Notes: generated by a model not told the origin, from the letters alone. A stretch of 64,000 nt of DNA from Halobacterium sp. R2-5 (GCF_011734195.1 NZ_JAANTH010000001.1:1-64000); one strand, 5' to 3'. Shown: positions 45,150 to 54,345, counted from the first letter of the stretch. Made by a program: numbers and translations.

Positions 45150-45166
45150 TTAGATGACGCGGTTCT
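45122..45166. other. attR with arm-type sites
   Basis: Core at 45150-45166, lying inside the ferredoxin stop-codon end. GTGTTAAAC occurs at 45122-45130 and 45133-45141, in direct orientation, and inverted near attL. GTTGTTG occurs at the inner edge of both ends. Together they look like a bipartite tyrosine-recombinase attachment site. Confidence 0.75.
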
Positions 45167-45539
45167 GGAGGTAGTCGAGGTGCTTGGCGTTGTAGACGAT
45201 CTTGACCTCGTCGGCCGCCGGGGAGCCGATGCAGGTCAGGCGGACGTTCTTCTCTTCGACTTCCTCGTCGGAGAGAATCTGCTGCATGTCCATGTCGATG
45301 TCGCCTTTCTTCACGATGGACGCGCAGTTCGCACACGCACCGGCGCGGCACGAGAACGGCCAGTCGTAGCCCTGCGCCTCGGCGGCTTCGAGGATGTACT
45401 CGCCTTCGGCTACCTCGAGGGTGCCGTAGTCCTCGTCGTCGAGACCGGCGTCGGCCGCCTTCTCGAAGAGGTCGTCGTCGTCCATGTCCCAGCCCTGGTC
45501 GTCCAGCGTCTCGTAATTGAGGTATTCAACCGTCGGCAT
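45150..45539 (-). CDS. fdx: 2Fe-2S plant-type halophilic ferredoxin
   Basis: A 129-residue ferredoxin, the main soluble electron carrier for 2-oxoacid oxidoreductases in haloarchaea. Cluster ligands C64, C69, C72 (CRAGACANC) and C103 (LTCIGS). The acidic N-terminal insertion ([16 protein letters not shown]) is the known halophilic surface domain. The last codons (NRVI, stop) are supplied by the attR core, so integration leaves the protein intact. Start ATG at 45539. Confidence 0.96.
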   Translation of the reverse strand: MPTVEYLNYETLDDQGWDMDDDDLFEKAADAGLDDEDYGTLEVAEGEYILEAAEAQGYDWPFSCRAGACANCASIVKKGDIDMDMQQILSDEEVEEKNVRLTCIGSPAADEVKIVYNAKHLDYLQNRVI

Positions 45540-45684
45540 CGTCCGAGTGATTCGCGGTCCGCAGTCATAGTAGTTATTGTTCGGTTCGCGCGCTGGGAAC
45601 GGACGTGGCGAGCGTCTCGGACGCGATTTTCGCTGATTCGCCAGCGACGGGATGCTTTTAGGGGTCCCGGCCTGACACAACGGC

Positions 45685-46407
45685 ATGGCGTTCGAGTCCT
45701 TCGAGGTCGTTCCGGCGGTCGACATGCAGGACGGCGAGGTCGTCCAGCTCGTGCAGGGCGAGCGCGGCACCGAGAAGCGCTACGGCGACCCCGTGGCGGC
45801 CGCCGAGCGCTGGGCGTCGGCTGGCGCGGACACACTCCACCTGATCGACCTCGACGGCGCGTTCGAGGGCGAGCGCGGGAACGCGGACGCCGTCGAGCGC
45901 ATCCTCGACGCGACGAGCGTGGACGTGCAGGTCGGCGGCGGCATCCGCAGCGTCGCCGACGCCACCGGGCTCCTGGAGCGCGGCGTCGACCGCGTCATCC
46001 TCGGGACGGCGGCCGTCGAGAACCCGGAAATCGTCGGCGAGATCAGCGCGGAGTACCCGGGCAGCGTGATGGTGAGCCTCGACGCGAAGGGCGGCGAGGT
46101 CGTCGTCGAGGGCTGGACGGAGGGCACGGGCCTCGACCCCGCGGAGGCCGCCCAGCGCTACGAGGACCTCGGCGCGGGCTCGATTCTGTTCACGAACGTC
46201 GACGTCGAAGGCCAGCAGGAGGGCGTCGAGACAGCGCCCGTCCGCCGGCTCGCCGACAGCGCCGACATCCCGGTCGTCGCGAGCGGCGGCGTCGCCGACA
46301 TCGACGACGTGCTCGCCCTCCGCGACGCGGGCGCCGCGGCCGTCGTCGTCGGTACCGCCCTCTACGAGGGGTCGTTTACGCTCGAAGAAGCGAAGGAAGC
46401 GCTGTAG
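45685..46407 (+). CDS. hisA: ProFAR isomerase HisA
   Basis: A 240-residue TIM-barrel isomerase in histidine synthesis. The two half-barrel phosphate motifs are visible (VQVGGGIRS and [12 protein letters not shown]), with catalytic Asp in PAVDMQDG and [10 protein letters not shown]. Complete. Separated from hisB by a 253-base gap that holds the structured repeat copy 3. Confidence 0.96.
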   Translation: MAFESFEVVPAVDMQDGEVVQLVQGERGTEKRYGDPVAAAERWASAGADTLHLIDLDGAFEGERGNADAVERILDATSVDVQVGGGIRSVADATGLLERGVDRVILGTAAVENPEIVGEISAEYPGSVMVSLDAKGGEVVVEGWTEGTGLDPAEAAQRYEDLGAGSILFTNVDVEGQQEGVETAPVRRLADSADIPVVASGGVADIDDVLALRDAGAAAVVVGTALYEGSFTLEEAKEAL

Positions 46408-46446
46408 TAGCTCTTCTGCGACCACCGCGCTACAGCCGACCCGGTA

Positions 46447-46574
46447 CCCGGTAGCGGGTGGGACTGAAAGGGGCCGACCGCTGGCGGTCACTCGCGACGC
46501 AAGCACTGCAGCGAACGAAGTGAGCGAAGCGCGCAGCGAGCGAGCGGCCGCCAGCGGGAGGGGGCTTTCGAGGA
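46447..46574 (+). repeat. Structured intergenic repeat, copy 3
   Basis: A small hairpin CCCGGTAGCGGG (46447-46458), GGACTGAAAGGGGC (46461-46474), stem arm 46478-46487 exactly complementary to 46548-46557, the core CGACGCAAGCACTG (46495-46508), and the end box GGGGCTTTCGAGGA (46561-46574). Located between hisA and hisB in their sense orientation. Confidence 0.8.
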
Positions 46575-46660
46575 AACGTCGTCACAAGCGAGAGCACGAG
46601 CGAGTTACAGTCTGACTAGCAGGCGGAACGGCCTTGTAGGCGGGCGACCACACCCCGAGT

Positions 46661-47248
46661 ATGACCGACCGGACGGCCGCCGTGAGCCGGGAGACGGCGG
46701 AGACGGACATCGACGTGACGCTGGACGTGGACGGGGACGGCGACAGCACAGTGGACACGGGCGTGGGGTTCTTCGACCACATGCTGGCGTCGTTCGCGAA
46801 GCACGGGCTGTTCGATTTGACGGTGCGCTGTGACGGCGACCTGCACATCGACGACCACCACACGGTCGAGGACGTCGCGATCGCGCTCGGCGAGGCGTTC
46901 GACGAGGCGCTCGGCGAGAAGCGCGGCATCGAGCGGTTCGCGGACCGCCGCGTGCCCCTCGACGAGGCCGTAGCGAGCGTGGTGGTGGACGTCTCGGGAC
47001 GGCCCGTCTACGAGTTCGAGGGAGAATTCAGTCAGGGCTCAGTGGGCGAGTTCACGAGCGTGATGGCGGCGCACTTCTTCCGGTCGCTGGCGACGAACGC
47101 GGGGCTGACGCTGCACTGCGAGGTCGAGGGGGAGAACGCCCACCACGAGGTAGAGGCGCTGTTCAAGGGCGTCGCGCGGGCGCTCGACGACGCGACGCGA
47201 ATCGACGAGCGGCGCTCCGGGACGCCGTCGACGAAGGGCGAACTGTAG
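46661..47248 (+). CDS. hisB: Imidazoleglycerol-phosphate dehydratase
   Basis: A 195-residue IGPD catalysing step six of histidine synthesis. Manganese-binding histidine motifs: [25 protein letters not shown], the second-half counterpart [18 protein letters not shown] and AHFFRSLA. Single-function enzyme of typical length. Second his gene after hisA. Confidence 0.96.
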   Translation: MTDRTAAVSRETAETDIDVTLDVDGDGDSTVDTGVGFFDHMLASFAKHGLFDLTVRCDGDLHIDDHHTVEDVAIALGEAFDEALGEKRGIERFADRRVPLDEAVASVVVDVSGRPVYEFEGEFSQGSVGEFTSVMAAHFFRSLATNAGLTLHCEVEGENAHHEVEALFKGVARALDDATRIDERRSGTPSTKGEL

Positions 47249-47325
47249 TCAGGCCGGATTCTGCGCCGTCGCTGGAAGGTTGTCGAGGCCCCGGCATTTA
47301 GGCCCGCCCGGCACGAACGCCGCGT

Positions 47326-48270
47326 GTGAACCACTGGGTGGCATCGCTGGAGGAGCGCGTCGACCCGATGGTCGCGGTCGCAGTCGCCATCGCCGCGGTC
47401 AGCACGAGCGCGATTCTCGTGCGGTGGAGCGCGGCGCCGAGCGTCGTGAAGGCGTTCTACCGCGTGCTCTTCATGACGGCCGCCGTCGCGCCGTTCGCGC
47501 TCCGTGACGCCGCCGACCTGCGCGCCGTCTCCCGGCGCGACCTCGGGTTCGCCGTGGTGTCGGGGCTGGCGCTGGCCGTCCACTTCGCGAGCTTCTTCGA
47601 GAGCCTGGAGTGGACGACGGTCGCGGCGTCGGTGACGCTCATCACCACCCAGCCGGTGTTCGTCGGCGTCGGCGCGGCGTTCCTCCTGAGCGAGCGGCTC
47701 ACGCCCCGCATCGTCGCGGGGATGGCGCTCGCGCTCGCCGGCGCGTTCGCGATGTCGGTCGGCCCGCTCGTCGTCGACCCGCTGCTCGGCGGCGGCGACG
47801 TCGCCAGCGCGCTCGCCGCCGCGTTCGCGGACAGCACCACCCAGCTCTACGGGAACGCGCTCGCGCTCACGGGCGCCGTCGTCGGCGCCGTCTACACGCT
47901 CGCGGGGCGCTCGCTCCGCCAGCGGCTCTCCCTGTTCGCGTACACGTTCGTCGTCTACGCCGTCTGTACGGCCGCGCTCGGCGTCTTCGCCGTCGGCAGC
48001 GGCGCCGCGCTGCTCGGCTACCCGGGCGCGGAGTGGGCGCTCTTTCTGGCGATGGCGCTGCTGCCGGGAATGTTCGGCCACACCGTCATCAACTGGGCGC
48101 TGAAGTACGTCGAGTCCAGCGTCGTGAGCGTCGCGCTGCTCGGCGAGCCCGTCGGCAGCTCCATCCTCGCGCTCGCGCTGCTCGGCGAAGTCCCGGAGGT
48201 CGTGACGGTGCTCGGCGGCGTCGTCGTACTCACCGGGATTTTCGTCACGCAGCGCGGGAGAGCGACGTGA
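47326..48270 (+). CDS. EamA/DMT-family transporter
   Basis: A 314-residue transporter with ten TM helices in two EamA repeats (about 15-150 and 175-310). The C-terminal half contains the typical VESSVVSVALLGEPVGSSILALALLGE segment. Drug/metabolite exporters; substrate unknown. GTG start at 47326 preceded by a CATTTAGG promoter-like stretch about 25 bases upstream. Confidence 0.88.
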   Translation: MNHWVASLEERVDPMVAVAVAIAAVSTSAILVRWSAAPSVVKAFYRVLFMTAAVAPFALRDAADLRAVSRRDLGFAVVSGLALAVHFASFFESLEWTTVAASVTLITTQPVFVGVGAAFLLSERLTPRIVAGMALALAGAFAMSVGPLVVDPLLGGGDVASALAAAFADSTTQLYGNALALTGAVVGAVYTLAGRSLRQRLSLFAYTFVVYAVCTAALGVFAVGSGAALLGYPGAEWALFLAMALLPGMFGHTVINWALKYVESSVVSVALLGEPVGSSILALALLGEVPEVVTVLGGVVVLTGIFVTQRGRAT

Positions 48271-48273
48271 GAA

Positions 48274-48825
48274 TTACGCCGTTCGAAGGCCGTCGGTGGT
48301 CTCCTCGACGTCGCCGTTCCCGACGGCGGCGTCGACGGCGTCCTCGAACTCGCGGCCGCCGAGGTCGTAGGCGTTCGTCGCGAGCGCGCGCAGGTCCTCG
48401 CGAGGCATCGCGCCGTCGCGGTTCTGGAGCAGGCGGATCACCTGCGCGTAGCCGTCCGGCCGGCGCTCTGGCTCGGCGCTGGCGTCGTTCCCGTTCGCTA
48501 CGTCCGCTTCCTCCGGCTCGCCAGCGTCGATGACCACGCCGTCCGCGTCGTCGGCGGGCGCTGCGGGCTCCTCGGGAGAATCAGCGTCCGGCGTCGGCTC
48601 GGGGTCGCTGGCCGCCGCTCCGTCGCGCTCCGGGCTGTCGTCGCTCGCCCCGACGGTCGTCTCGCCGGCGGCGTCGAGCAGCGGGTCGACGACCGACTGG
48701 AGGGTGGTCCGGCAGTCCGCGCAGAGCGCGAGGCGTCGGGACTCGCCCGCGACCGCGGCCGGCACGACCTCGTAGACGCCGTCGGCGGCGTCGCCGCAGA
48801 AGTCACACGCGTCGAGTTGGCGCAT
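48274..48825 (-). CDS. Zinc-ribbon acidic protein, 183 aa
   Basis: A 183-residue protein. N-terminal zinc ribbon CDFCGD ... CADCRT (residues about 7-40), a long acidic disordered linker (about 60-130), and a C-terminal helical domain (PDGYAQVIRLLQNRDGAMPREDLRALATNAYDL) resembling a small winged helix. Probably a nucleic-acid or transcription partner. Start chosen at MRQLDACD. Confidence 0.75.
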   Translation of the reverse strand: MRQLDACDFCGDAADGVYEVVPAAVAGESRRLALCADCRTTLQSVVDPLLDAAGETTVGASDDSPERDGAAASDPEPTPDADSPEEPAAPADDADGVVIDAGEPEEADVANGNDASAEPERRPDGYAQVIRLLQNRDGAMPREDLRALATNAYDLGGREFEDAVDAAVGNGDVEETTDGLRTA

Positions 48826-48912
48826 GTGTCTCCGGTGGTGGGCGGCGGACAAAAGTCTCCGGTCCCGGTCCGGACCCACACCGTTTTGGCACCGCGCGGC
48901 CTGCGTCGTCGT

Positions 48913-49416
48913 ATGTTCGCGGAAATCATGGGGAAGTTCGCGGGTAGCCCCGGCCAGCAGGACGTCATCCGGCTGCTGCTCGAACGCGGGTTCTCCGTGA
49001 ACGACGACGGCCGCGTGGTCTCCGGCGACATCGAGATCCCGTACACGCAGGTCGCCGACGCCGCGGGCGTCGACCGCCGCGTCGTCGACTCGACGACGCA
49101 GGCCATCCTCGCGGACGACGAGCTCCGGCGCATCTTCCAGAACATCAGCCAGATTCCGAGCCTGATGGACCTCGCGCCCGTCCTCGACCTGACTGTCGTC
49201 ACCGTCGAGGTCCAGGACGCCGACGAGCCCGGTATCGTCGCGGCCGTCACGGGAATGCTCGCCGACCACGGCATCAGCATCCGCCAGACCATCAGCGAGG
49301 ACCCCGAGTTCACGGACGAGCCGCGGCTCTACCTCGTCATCGACGGCGACCTCCCCGGGGAACTGTTGACCGAACTGATGAACAAGCCGTTCGTGCGGTC
49401 GGTCGAGCTCTCCTAG
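48913..49416 (+). CDS. HTH-ACT regulator of amino-acid metabolism
   Basis: A 167-residue protein. Residues about 15-80 form a helical/HTH-like domain (YTQVADAAGVDRRVVDSTTQAI); the C-terminal ACT domain (VVTVEVQDADEPGIVAAVTGMLADHGISIRQTISED) binds amino acids. It likely senses an amino acid and controls related genes. It converges by 4 bases with the following minus-strand gene. Confidence 0.88.
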   Translation: MFAEIMGKFAGSPGQQDVIRLLLERGFSVNDDGRVVSGDIEIPYTQVADAAGVDRRVVDSTTQAILADDELRRIFQNISQIPSLMDLAPVLDLTVVTVEVQDADEPGIVAAVTGMLADHGISIRQTISEDPEFTDEPRLYLVIDGDLPGELLTELMNKPFVRSVELS

Positions 49417-49703
49417 CGGTCGCCGACGACGCTCGCGACGACGAACAGGTAGCCGACGGTGGTGAGCGCGTAGTTCACCGTCAGGAGGACGATGGCGTTC
49501 TCGAAGTCCTGCGCGAACGCGGAGACGGTGGTGGCGATCGCGGCGGCGACGATGATGGAGAAGCCGACCGAGAGCAACAGCATCTCGCGGCGCTCCGTCT
49601 GGAGGTAGGCGTTCGCCGCGAACGCCACCATCGCCAGCCCGGAGAGCGAGAGCGCGATGCTGAAGAAGACGTATATCAGTTCCAGCGTCGTCAGCGCGGC
49701 CAT
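49413..49703 (-). CDS. Small membrane protein, 96 aa (DUF7521-like)
   Basis: A 96-residue three-TM protein (residues about 5-30, 40-62, 68-92) typical of a haloarchaeal small membrane family next to winged-helix regulators. Possibly a membrane sensor partner. No motif beyond the helices. Confidence 0.68.
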   Translation of the reverse strand: MAALTTLELIYVFFSIALSLSGLAMVAFAANAYLQTERREMLLLSVGFSIIVAAAIATTVSAFAQDFENAIVLLTVNYALTTVGYLFVVASVVGDR

Positions 49704-49835
49704 CTAGGTAGGCGTTGCGCGACCGAACGCATAATCCTTTGGGAGTGGCCGGCCGCGTCGTGGTTCGAGCGTCCGACGAACGGCAGCCACAGCGACGGGC
49801 GGGCAACCGCAAACGGGAACTCGCTCGCTCACCGA

Positions 49836-50465
49836 GTGGCGTTCGTGACCGAGGCGTACCTGACCGTCGCGGGCCGCGGCGAAGCCGACTTCGAGGTGCA
49901 GGGCTCGGAGTTCGTCGGGTACGTCGCGCCCGCCGCGACCGTCGCGGACGCGGAGGCGTTCGTGGAGTCCGTCGAACGCGAGCACGACGACGCGACGCAC
50001 AACGTGCCCGCGTACCGGGTGCGCGTGGAATCGGGCGGGCCCGGGGAGGGGTACATGCTCCGCGAGTACCAGTCCGACGACGGCGAGCCCACGGGGTCGG
50101 CGGGCAAGCCCGCGCTGAACGTCCTCCAGCAGCGCGACGTCGAGAACGCGGTGGTCGTGGTGACGCGGTACTACGGCGGCACGAACCTCGGCGTCGGCGG
50201 ACTCGCGCGGGCGTACTCGCGAGCAGCGAAGGACGCCATCGACGCCGCGGGCGTCGTCGAACAGCGGCCCCGGGAGCGCTTCTCGATTACGGTGGAGTAC
50301 GACGACTCCGGTACCGTGCGGGGGATTCTGGAGAGCGCGGACTGCGAGTTCGACGCCGACTACGGCGAAGACGTCTCGTTCGACGTGACCGTCGCCGTCG
50401 AGGACGCCGGCGACCTGCGCGAGCGCGTGCAGAGCGCGACCAGCGGCCGGGCGGACGTCGAGTGA
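49836..50465 (+). CDS. YigZ/IMPACT-family protein
   Basis: A 209-residue protein with the UPF0029/IMPACT fold: GSEFVGYVAPAATVADAEAFV, SDDGEPTGSAGKPALNVL and VVVVTRYYGGTNLGVGGLARAY are highly diagnostic. The C-terminal ferredoxin-like half (about 140-205) is present. IMPACT relatives modulate translation stress in eukaryotes; the archaeal role is unknown. GTG start. Confidence 0.92.
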   Translation: MAFVTEAYLTVAGRGEADFEVQGSEFVGYVAPAATVADAEAFVESVEREHDDATHNVPAYRVRVESGGPGEGYMLREYQSDDGEPTGSAGKPALNVLQQRDVENAVVVVTRYYGGTNLGVGGLARAYSRAAKDAIDAAGVVEQRPRERFSITVEYDDSGTVRGILESADCEFDADYGEDVSFDVTVAVEDAGDLRERVQSATSGRADVE

Positions 50466-50513
50466 GGGTCTGCGAGGCAAACGCCTATGCGCGCGCCGGG
50501 AGACGGTGCGTGC

Positions 50514-50723
50514 GTGAATCGCGTCGAGGCCAGCGACTACGTCGAGTTCTCGCGGCTCTCGCACCCGGCGGTGTCGCCGGGCGGGGACCGCATCGAGCGC
50601 ATCGCCCGGTGGTTCGACGGCTACTCCGACCACCACGACGCCGAGCGCGCGCTCGACAGGCCGCGGAACGACGGGCTCGGCGCTGGCGACGGGAGCGACG
50701 AAACGGACAACGAGCGCGAGTAG
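50514..50723 (+). pseudogene. Remnant of an S9-family peptidase gene
   Basis: GTG-started frame encoding NRVEASDYVEFSRLSHPAVSPGGDR, which looks like the N-terminus of haloarchaeal prolyl-oligopeptidase-type (S9) proteins, immediately followed by RIERIARWFDGYSDHHDAERALDRP, which looks like their extreme C-terminus. All of the propeller and catalytic hydrolase domain is missing, so an in-frame deletion of most of a gene of about 600 codons is the simplest reading. The small product may or may not be made. Confidence 0.5.
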
Positions 50724-50846
50724 TCGAGAGGACTCCGGACGGCTACGGAGCCGTCCACGGGTCGGCTTCGGGAGCGACCAGGGAGCGAGGAGACCGCACG
50801 ACTGCGGGCCGGTCGGGAGGTGAAACGGAGGGGTCGCGGGCGGGTG

Positions 50847-51080
50847 TCAGTCGACGATGATGTCGGTGTCGCTGTCGGCGTCGTCGATGACGGTCTCCCC
50901 GGGGGAGTCGTCCTCGGGCCGCATCTCCTCGTCGTAGCGGTCGATCCAGTTCGCGAAACACTCCGGGCAGAGCCGCTGGCTGTCGATCTGCGAGCGGTCG
51001 ACCGTCACGCGGACGGTCCGCGAGAGCGGGTCCGCGACCGCGTCCCCGCACCAGTCACACGGCTCCGTGTCCTCGCTCAT
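50847..51080 (-). CDS. Small zinc-finger protein, 77 aa
   Basis: A 77-residue protein with CDWCGD (residues about 8-13) and CPEC (about 38-41), a zinc-binding pair, followed by an acidic tail ending TDIIVD. Small haloarchaeal zinc-finger proteins are common; partner unknown. Start at MSEDTEP. Confidence 0.75.
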   Translation of the reverse strand: MSEDTEPCDWCGDAVADPLSRTVRVTVDRSQIDSQRLCPECFANWIDRYDEEMRPEDDSPGETVIDDADSDTDIIVD

Positions 51081-51147
51081 GGCCACGACCAGAACGGGCG
51101 GCGTCTTATACGTTCGGCACGCGAGCGGCGCGGCCAGCGTGGCCGCG

Positions 51148-51828
51148 TCAGGTCGTGCGGAACGCGCGGTCGCCGGCGTCCCCCAGACCGGGGACGATGA
51201 AGCCGTCGTCGTCGAGGTGGTCGTCGATGGCGACCGTCAGCAGGTCGGCATCCGGGAACTGCTCGCCGACGCGGAGCAGGCCGTCGGGCGCGCTCACCGC
51301 GGACAGCACGAACAGGTCCTCGATGTCGTCGGGCGCCTCGTCGGTGACGTGGTCCAGTACCGTACACATCGTCGACCCCGTCGCGAGCATCGGGTCCGCG
51401 ACGATGACGGTGTCCTCGGGCGTGATCTCCGGGAGCTTCACGTAGTCGATGGTGATCGGGAACTCGCCGTCGTCGTTCATCCCGGCGTCCTCGTCGCGGC
51501 CGGCGCTGATGACGCCCTGTTTCGCGCGCGGGAACGCCTTCAGCAGGCCCTCGACGAACGGCGTCGCCGCGCGCAGCACGTTGATGATGACGACGTCGTC
51601 GAGGCCCTTCACGCGCTCGCCGGTGGTCTCCGTGAGCGGCGTCTCGATGGCGACGAACTCCGTCTCCATCGCGCCGTCGATGATCTCGTACCCGCAGATG
51701 CGGCCGAGCTTCACGAGGCCCTTGCGGAACTCCACTTGCTCGGTCTCGACGTCCCGGAGCCGCGAGAGGGTGTCTTTCGCCAGCGCGTGCGTGAGCACGT
51801 TCGCGTCGCCGCGGTCCTCGATTGGCAT
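51148..51828 (-). CDS. upp: Uracil phosphoribosyltransferase
   Basis: A 226-residue enzyme that turns uracil and PRPP into UMP (pyrimidine salvage). PRPP-binding motif [14 protein letters not shown] and the uracil-binding C-terminus ([14 protein letters not shown]) are typical. Complete length. Divergent from the DUF5828 gene at 51938. Confidence 0.96.
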   Translation of the reverse strand: MPIEDRGDANVLTHALAKDTLSRLRDVETEQVEFRKGLVKLGRICGYEIIDGAMETEFVAIETPLTETTGERVKGLDDVVIINVLRAATPFVEGLLKAFPRAKQGVISAGRDEDAGMNDDGEFPITIDYVKLPEITPEDTVIVADPMLATGSTMCTVLDHVTDEAPDDIEDLFVLSAVSAPDGLLRVGEQFPDADLLTVAIDDHLDDDGFIVPGLGDAGDRAFRTT

Positions 51829-51937
51829 ACGTAACGCCCGGCCCCGAATGAGCTTAAAACCCGCTATCGCGCGCCGTGCGGCGAGTGCAGACGACGCGAC
51901 AAGATGTTTATTGGCGCGTGACGTAGGGCGGGCAACG

Positions 51938-52630
51938 ATGGAGGAGAGCGTCGCCGGGTTCAAGGAACGCGGCACGTGGGGCGACATAGTCGAGCACGGC
52001 GAGCGAGTGACACAGGCGCTGCGCGAGGCCGACGCCCACGACGAGTATCCGGACGCCTTCGAAGAGTGGAACGAGTGGCGGCCGAAGTCCCACGAGCGCA
52101 TCGAGGAGGAGGTCAGCGAGAAGACCGCCGAGCAGGCCAGCGTCGGCGAGGGCGAAGGCGAGAAGGAGGGCCAGTCGCCCGACGAAGACCTCCAGACCGC
52201 GGGCGAACGCCTCACCGAGTCCTACGAGGAACTCGAAGACGGCGAGGCCGACACGGCCGTCGAGAAGTGGCAGGACACCCTCGGGCACGTCAAGCGCGCG
52301 GCGGATACGGCCGGCCGGCAGGCCATCCGGAAGGTCGAGAACGTCGTCTACCAGCGCGTGATGACCCAGGTCGCGCCGTACTACTTCGACAACGAGCTCG
52401 TGAGCGCGAACATCCAGCGCGTGCGCAGCCAGGAGGAGTTCGTCTTCGAGGTGAACGTCAACGACGACGACGTCAAGGACGGCATCCGCGAGCACCTCGA
52501 ATCGTTCGAGGACATCGACCGCTGGCACGTCGACACCGAACGCGAGACCGAGACCGCGGAAGCCGTCGAGGGCGTCGAACCGCCGGAGCAGAACGGCGAC
52601 GACGCGGACACCAGGTCGACGAGGAACTGA
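51938..52630 (+). CDS. DUF5828-type haloarchaeal protein, 230 aa
   Basis: A 230-residue charged protein with an N-terminal helical part ([18 protein letters not shown]), a long acidic linker (about 65-95) and a C-terminal alpha/beta domain ([16 protein letters not shown]). A TTTATT TATA-like box at 51907-51912 lies about 26 bases before the ATG, indicating a leaderless transcript. Biochemical role unknown. Confidence 0.8.
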   Translation: MEESVAGFKERGTWGDIVEHGERVTQALREADAHDEYPDAFEEWNEWRPKSHERIEEEVSEKTAEQASVGEGEGEKEGQSPDEDLQTAGERLTESYEELEDGEADTAVEKWQDTLGHVKRAADTAGRQAIRKVENVVYQRVMTQVAPYYFDNELVSANIQRVRSQEEFVFEVNVNDDDVKDGIREHLESFEDIDRWHVDTERETETAEAVEGVEPPEQNGDDADTRSTRN

Positions 52631-52680
52631 GACGCCGAGGTCGGTAGCCTCTTGTTCGGTCCGCACGGAACACTCGCGTA

Positions 52681-53862
52681 ATGGCAGGAGCAGGAGCCGG
52701 ACTCGCGGTGCTCGTCGTCGCGGCGGTAGCGAGCCTCTTCATGGCGTGGGCCATCGGCGCCGGCTCCTCGGGGTCGACGCCGTTCGCGCCCGCGGTCGGC
52801 GCGAACGCCATCACCGTGATGCGCGCGGGGTTCGTCGTCGGCATCCTCGGGTTCGCGGGCGCCGTCTTCCAGGGCGCGAACGTCTCCGAGGCGGTCGGCA
52901 GCGAGCTGCTCGTCGGCGCGACGCTGTCGCCGCTGGCCGCCACGACCGCACTCATCATCGCCGCGACGCTGGTCGCCGTCGGCGTGTTCACGGGCTACCC
53001 GATAGCGACCGCGTTCACCGTCACCGGAGCCGTCGTCGGCGCGGGGCTGGCGATGGGCGCGGGGCCGGCGTGGGCGAAGTACCAGCAGGTCGCGACGCTG
53101 TGGGTGCTCGTGCCGTTCGTCGGCGGCGGCATCGCGTACGCGACCGCGCGCGGCCTCCGCGGCCTCGACCGCGACCTGCTCACGGTGCCCGTACTCGGCG
53201 CCGTCGTCGGCGTCATCCTCGCGAACGTCCAGTTCGTCTTCCTCGGGCCGCCCGGACAGAGCCAGTCGCTGGCGCGCGCGGCCGCCGTCGCCGCCGGCCA
53301 GTACGAGGCCGGCGTCCACGTCGCGGTCACGCTGCTGGCCGGCTTGGTCGTCGCGGGCGCGCTCTACCAGGACCTCAAGGGCGACCCGGAGCGCGGCCAG
53401 CGGCACTTCCTGCTCGCGCTCGGCGGCCTCGTCGCGTTCTCCGCGGGCGGCAGCCAGGTCGGCCTCGCGGTCGGCCCGCTGCTCCCGCTGGTCGGCGGGG
53501 ACGTCCCCCTGACGTACGTGCTCGTCGGCGGCGGCATCGGGCTACTCGTCGGGTCGTGGACCGGCGCCCCGCGGATGATCAAGGCCATCAGTCAGGACTA
53601 CTCCTCGCTCGGGCCGCGGCGTTCCATCGCCGCGCTCATCCCGAGTTTCGCCATCGCGCAGACCGCCGTCTTCTTCGGCATCCCCGTCTCGTTCAACGAG
53701 ATCATCGTCAGCGCCATCGTCGGCTCCGGGTACGCCGCGTCGACGGGCGGCGGCGTCAGCAAGCGCAAGATGCTGTTCACGGTGCTGGCGTGGGTGGCGT
53801 CGCTCGCGCTCGCGCTCGGCGTCGGCTACGGCGGCTTCCTCGCGGTCGACGCGGTGCTGTAG
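52681..53862 (+). CDS. PiT-family inorganic phosphate permease
   Basis: A 393-residue membrane protein with ten or so helices in two inverted repeats. PiT signatures: GANAITV in the first repeat, FQGANVSEAVGSE, and GYPIATAFTVTGA; the C-terminal repeat has the matching PVSFNEIIVSAIVGSG. Transports phosphate with cation (H+ or Na+). No PhoU is adjacent. Confidence 0.9.
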   Translation: MAGAGAGLAVLVVAAVASLFMAWAIGAGSSGSTPFAPAVGANAITVMRAGFVVGILGFAGAVFQGANVSEAVGSELLVGATLSPLAATTALIIAATLVAVGVFTGYPIATAFTVTGAVVGAGLAMGAGPAWAKYQQVATLWVLVPFVGGGIAYATARGLRGLDRDLLTVPVLGAVVGVILANVQFVFLGPPGQSQSLARAAAVAAGQYEAGVHVAVTLLAGLVVAGALYQDLKGDPERGQRHFLLALGGLVAFSAGGSQVGLAVGPLLPLVGGDVPLTYVLVGGGIGLLVGSWTGAPRMIKAISQDYSSLGPRRSIAALIPSFAIAQTAVFFGIPVSFNEIIVSAIVGSGYAASTGGGVSKRKMLFTVLAWVASLALALGVGYGGFLAVDAVL

Positions 53863-53933
53863 CGAGCGCGGGGACGTACATCGCTCGTGTGCAAGCAGTT
53901 CGACTTACCGACAGGAGCGCGTCTCTCGGGTGT

Positions 53934-54272
53934 ATGCGAACAGTCATCCACCTGATTTCCGGCGACGAGACCGAACAGGAGACGGCGCTGGCCATCGCGG
54001 AGAACCTCCTCGCCGACGAGAGCGGCAGCATCGACGGCGTGGCGGTCGTCGCGCAGTCCGAGGGCATCGAGGCGCTCACCGCGGGCGGCGACCACGAGGA
54101 GCAAGTCCGGTCCCTGCTGGACGACGACGTCTCGTTCAGCGGCTGCAGCAACACGCTCGACGCGATGGGGCTCGACGAAGCCGACCTCGTCGACGGCGTC
54201 GAGACCGTCCCGGAGGGCGCCGTCGAGGTGACGCGGCTGCAGGACGAGGGGTACGCGTACCTCCGGCCGTAG
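53934..54272 (+). CDS. DsrE/F-like small protein
   Basis: A 112-residue protein with alternating strands and helices (TVIHLISGDETEQETALAIAENLL, GVAVVAQSEGIEAL, FSGCSNTLDAMGL). The single conserved-looking cysteine in FSGCSNTL fits DsrE-type sulfur-relay proteins. Likely a cytoplasmic sulfur carrier or a relative without that function. Confidence 0.75.
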   Translation: MRTVIHLISGDETEQETALAIAENLLADESGSIDGVAVVAQSEGIEALTAGGDHEEQVRSLLDDDVSFSGCSNTLDAMGLDEADLVDGVETVPEGAVEVTRLQDEGYAYLRP

Positions 54273-54274
54273 AA

Positions 54275-54345
54275 GTTAGCAGTAGTCGCCAGTACGGTTT
54301 CTTTATTCAACGTGAGAGCTGAAACATCCGGTCGGTACAGGCACC
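54275..54345 (-). repeat. Dispersed repeat family 2, copy
   Basis: Closely matches 55050-55115 (both contain AGTACGGTTTCT and CTGAAACA or CCGAAACA in the same order) in the same orientation, and is inverted relative to 55437-55515, which shares the GAATAAAGA or GAATACAGA block on the opposite strand. Confidence 0.7.

Larger units (their letters stand above)
34356..45166. mobile_element. 10.8-kb integrative element in the ferredoxin 3' end
   Basis: The segment is flanked by the exact 17-bp direct repeat TTAGATGACGCGGTTCT (34356-34372 and 45150-45166). The right copy is the reverse complement of the last codons and stop of the 2Fe-2S ferredoxin gene. Inside are a tyrosine integrase, a likely directionality/RHH protein, a methyltransferase, two PD-(D/E)XK-like proteins, an unusual 443-aa protein and several regulators. 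Base composition and codon use are clearly less GC-rich than on both sides. No structural virus or conjugation gene is recognised, so it looks like a genomic island or satellite-type plasmid. Confidence 0.88.
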
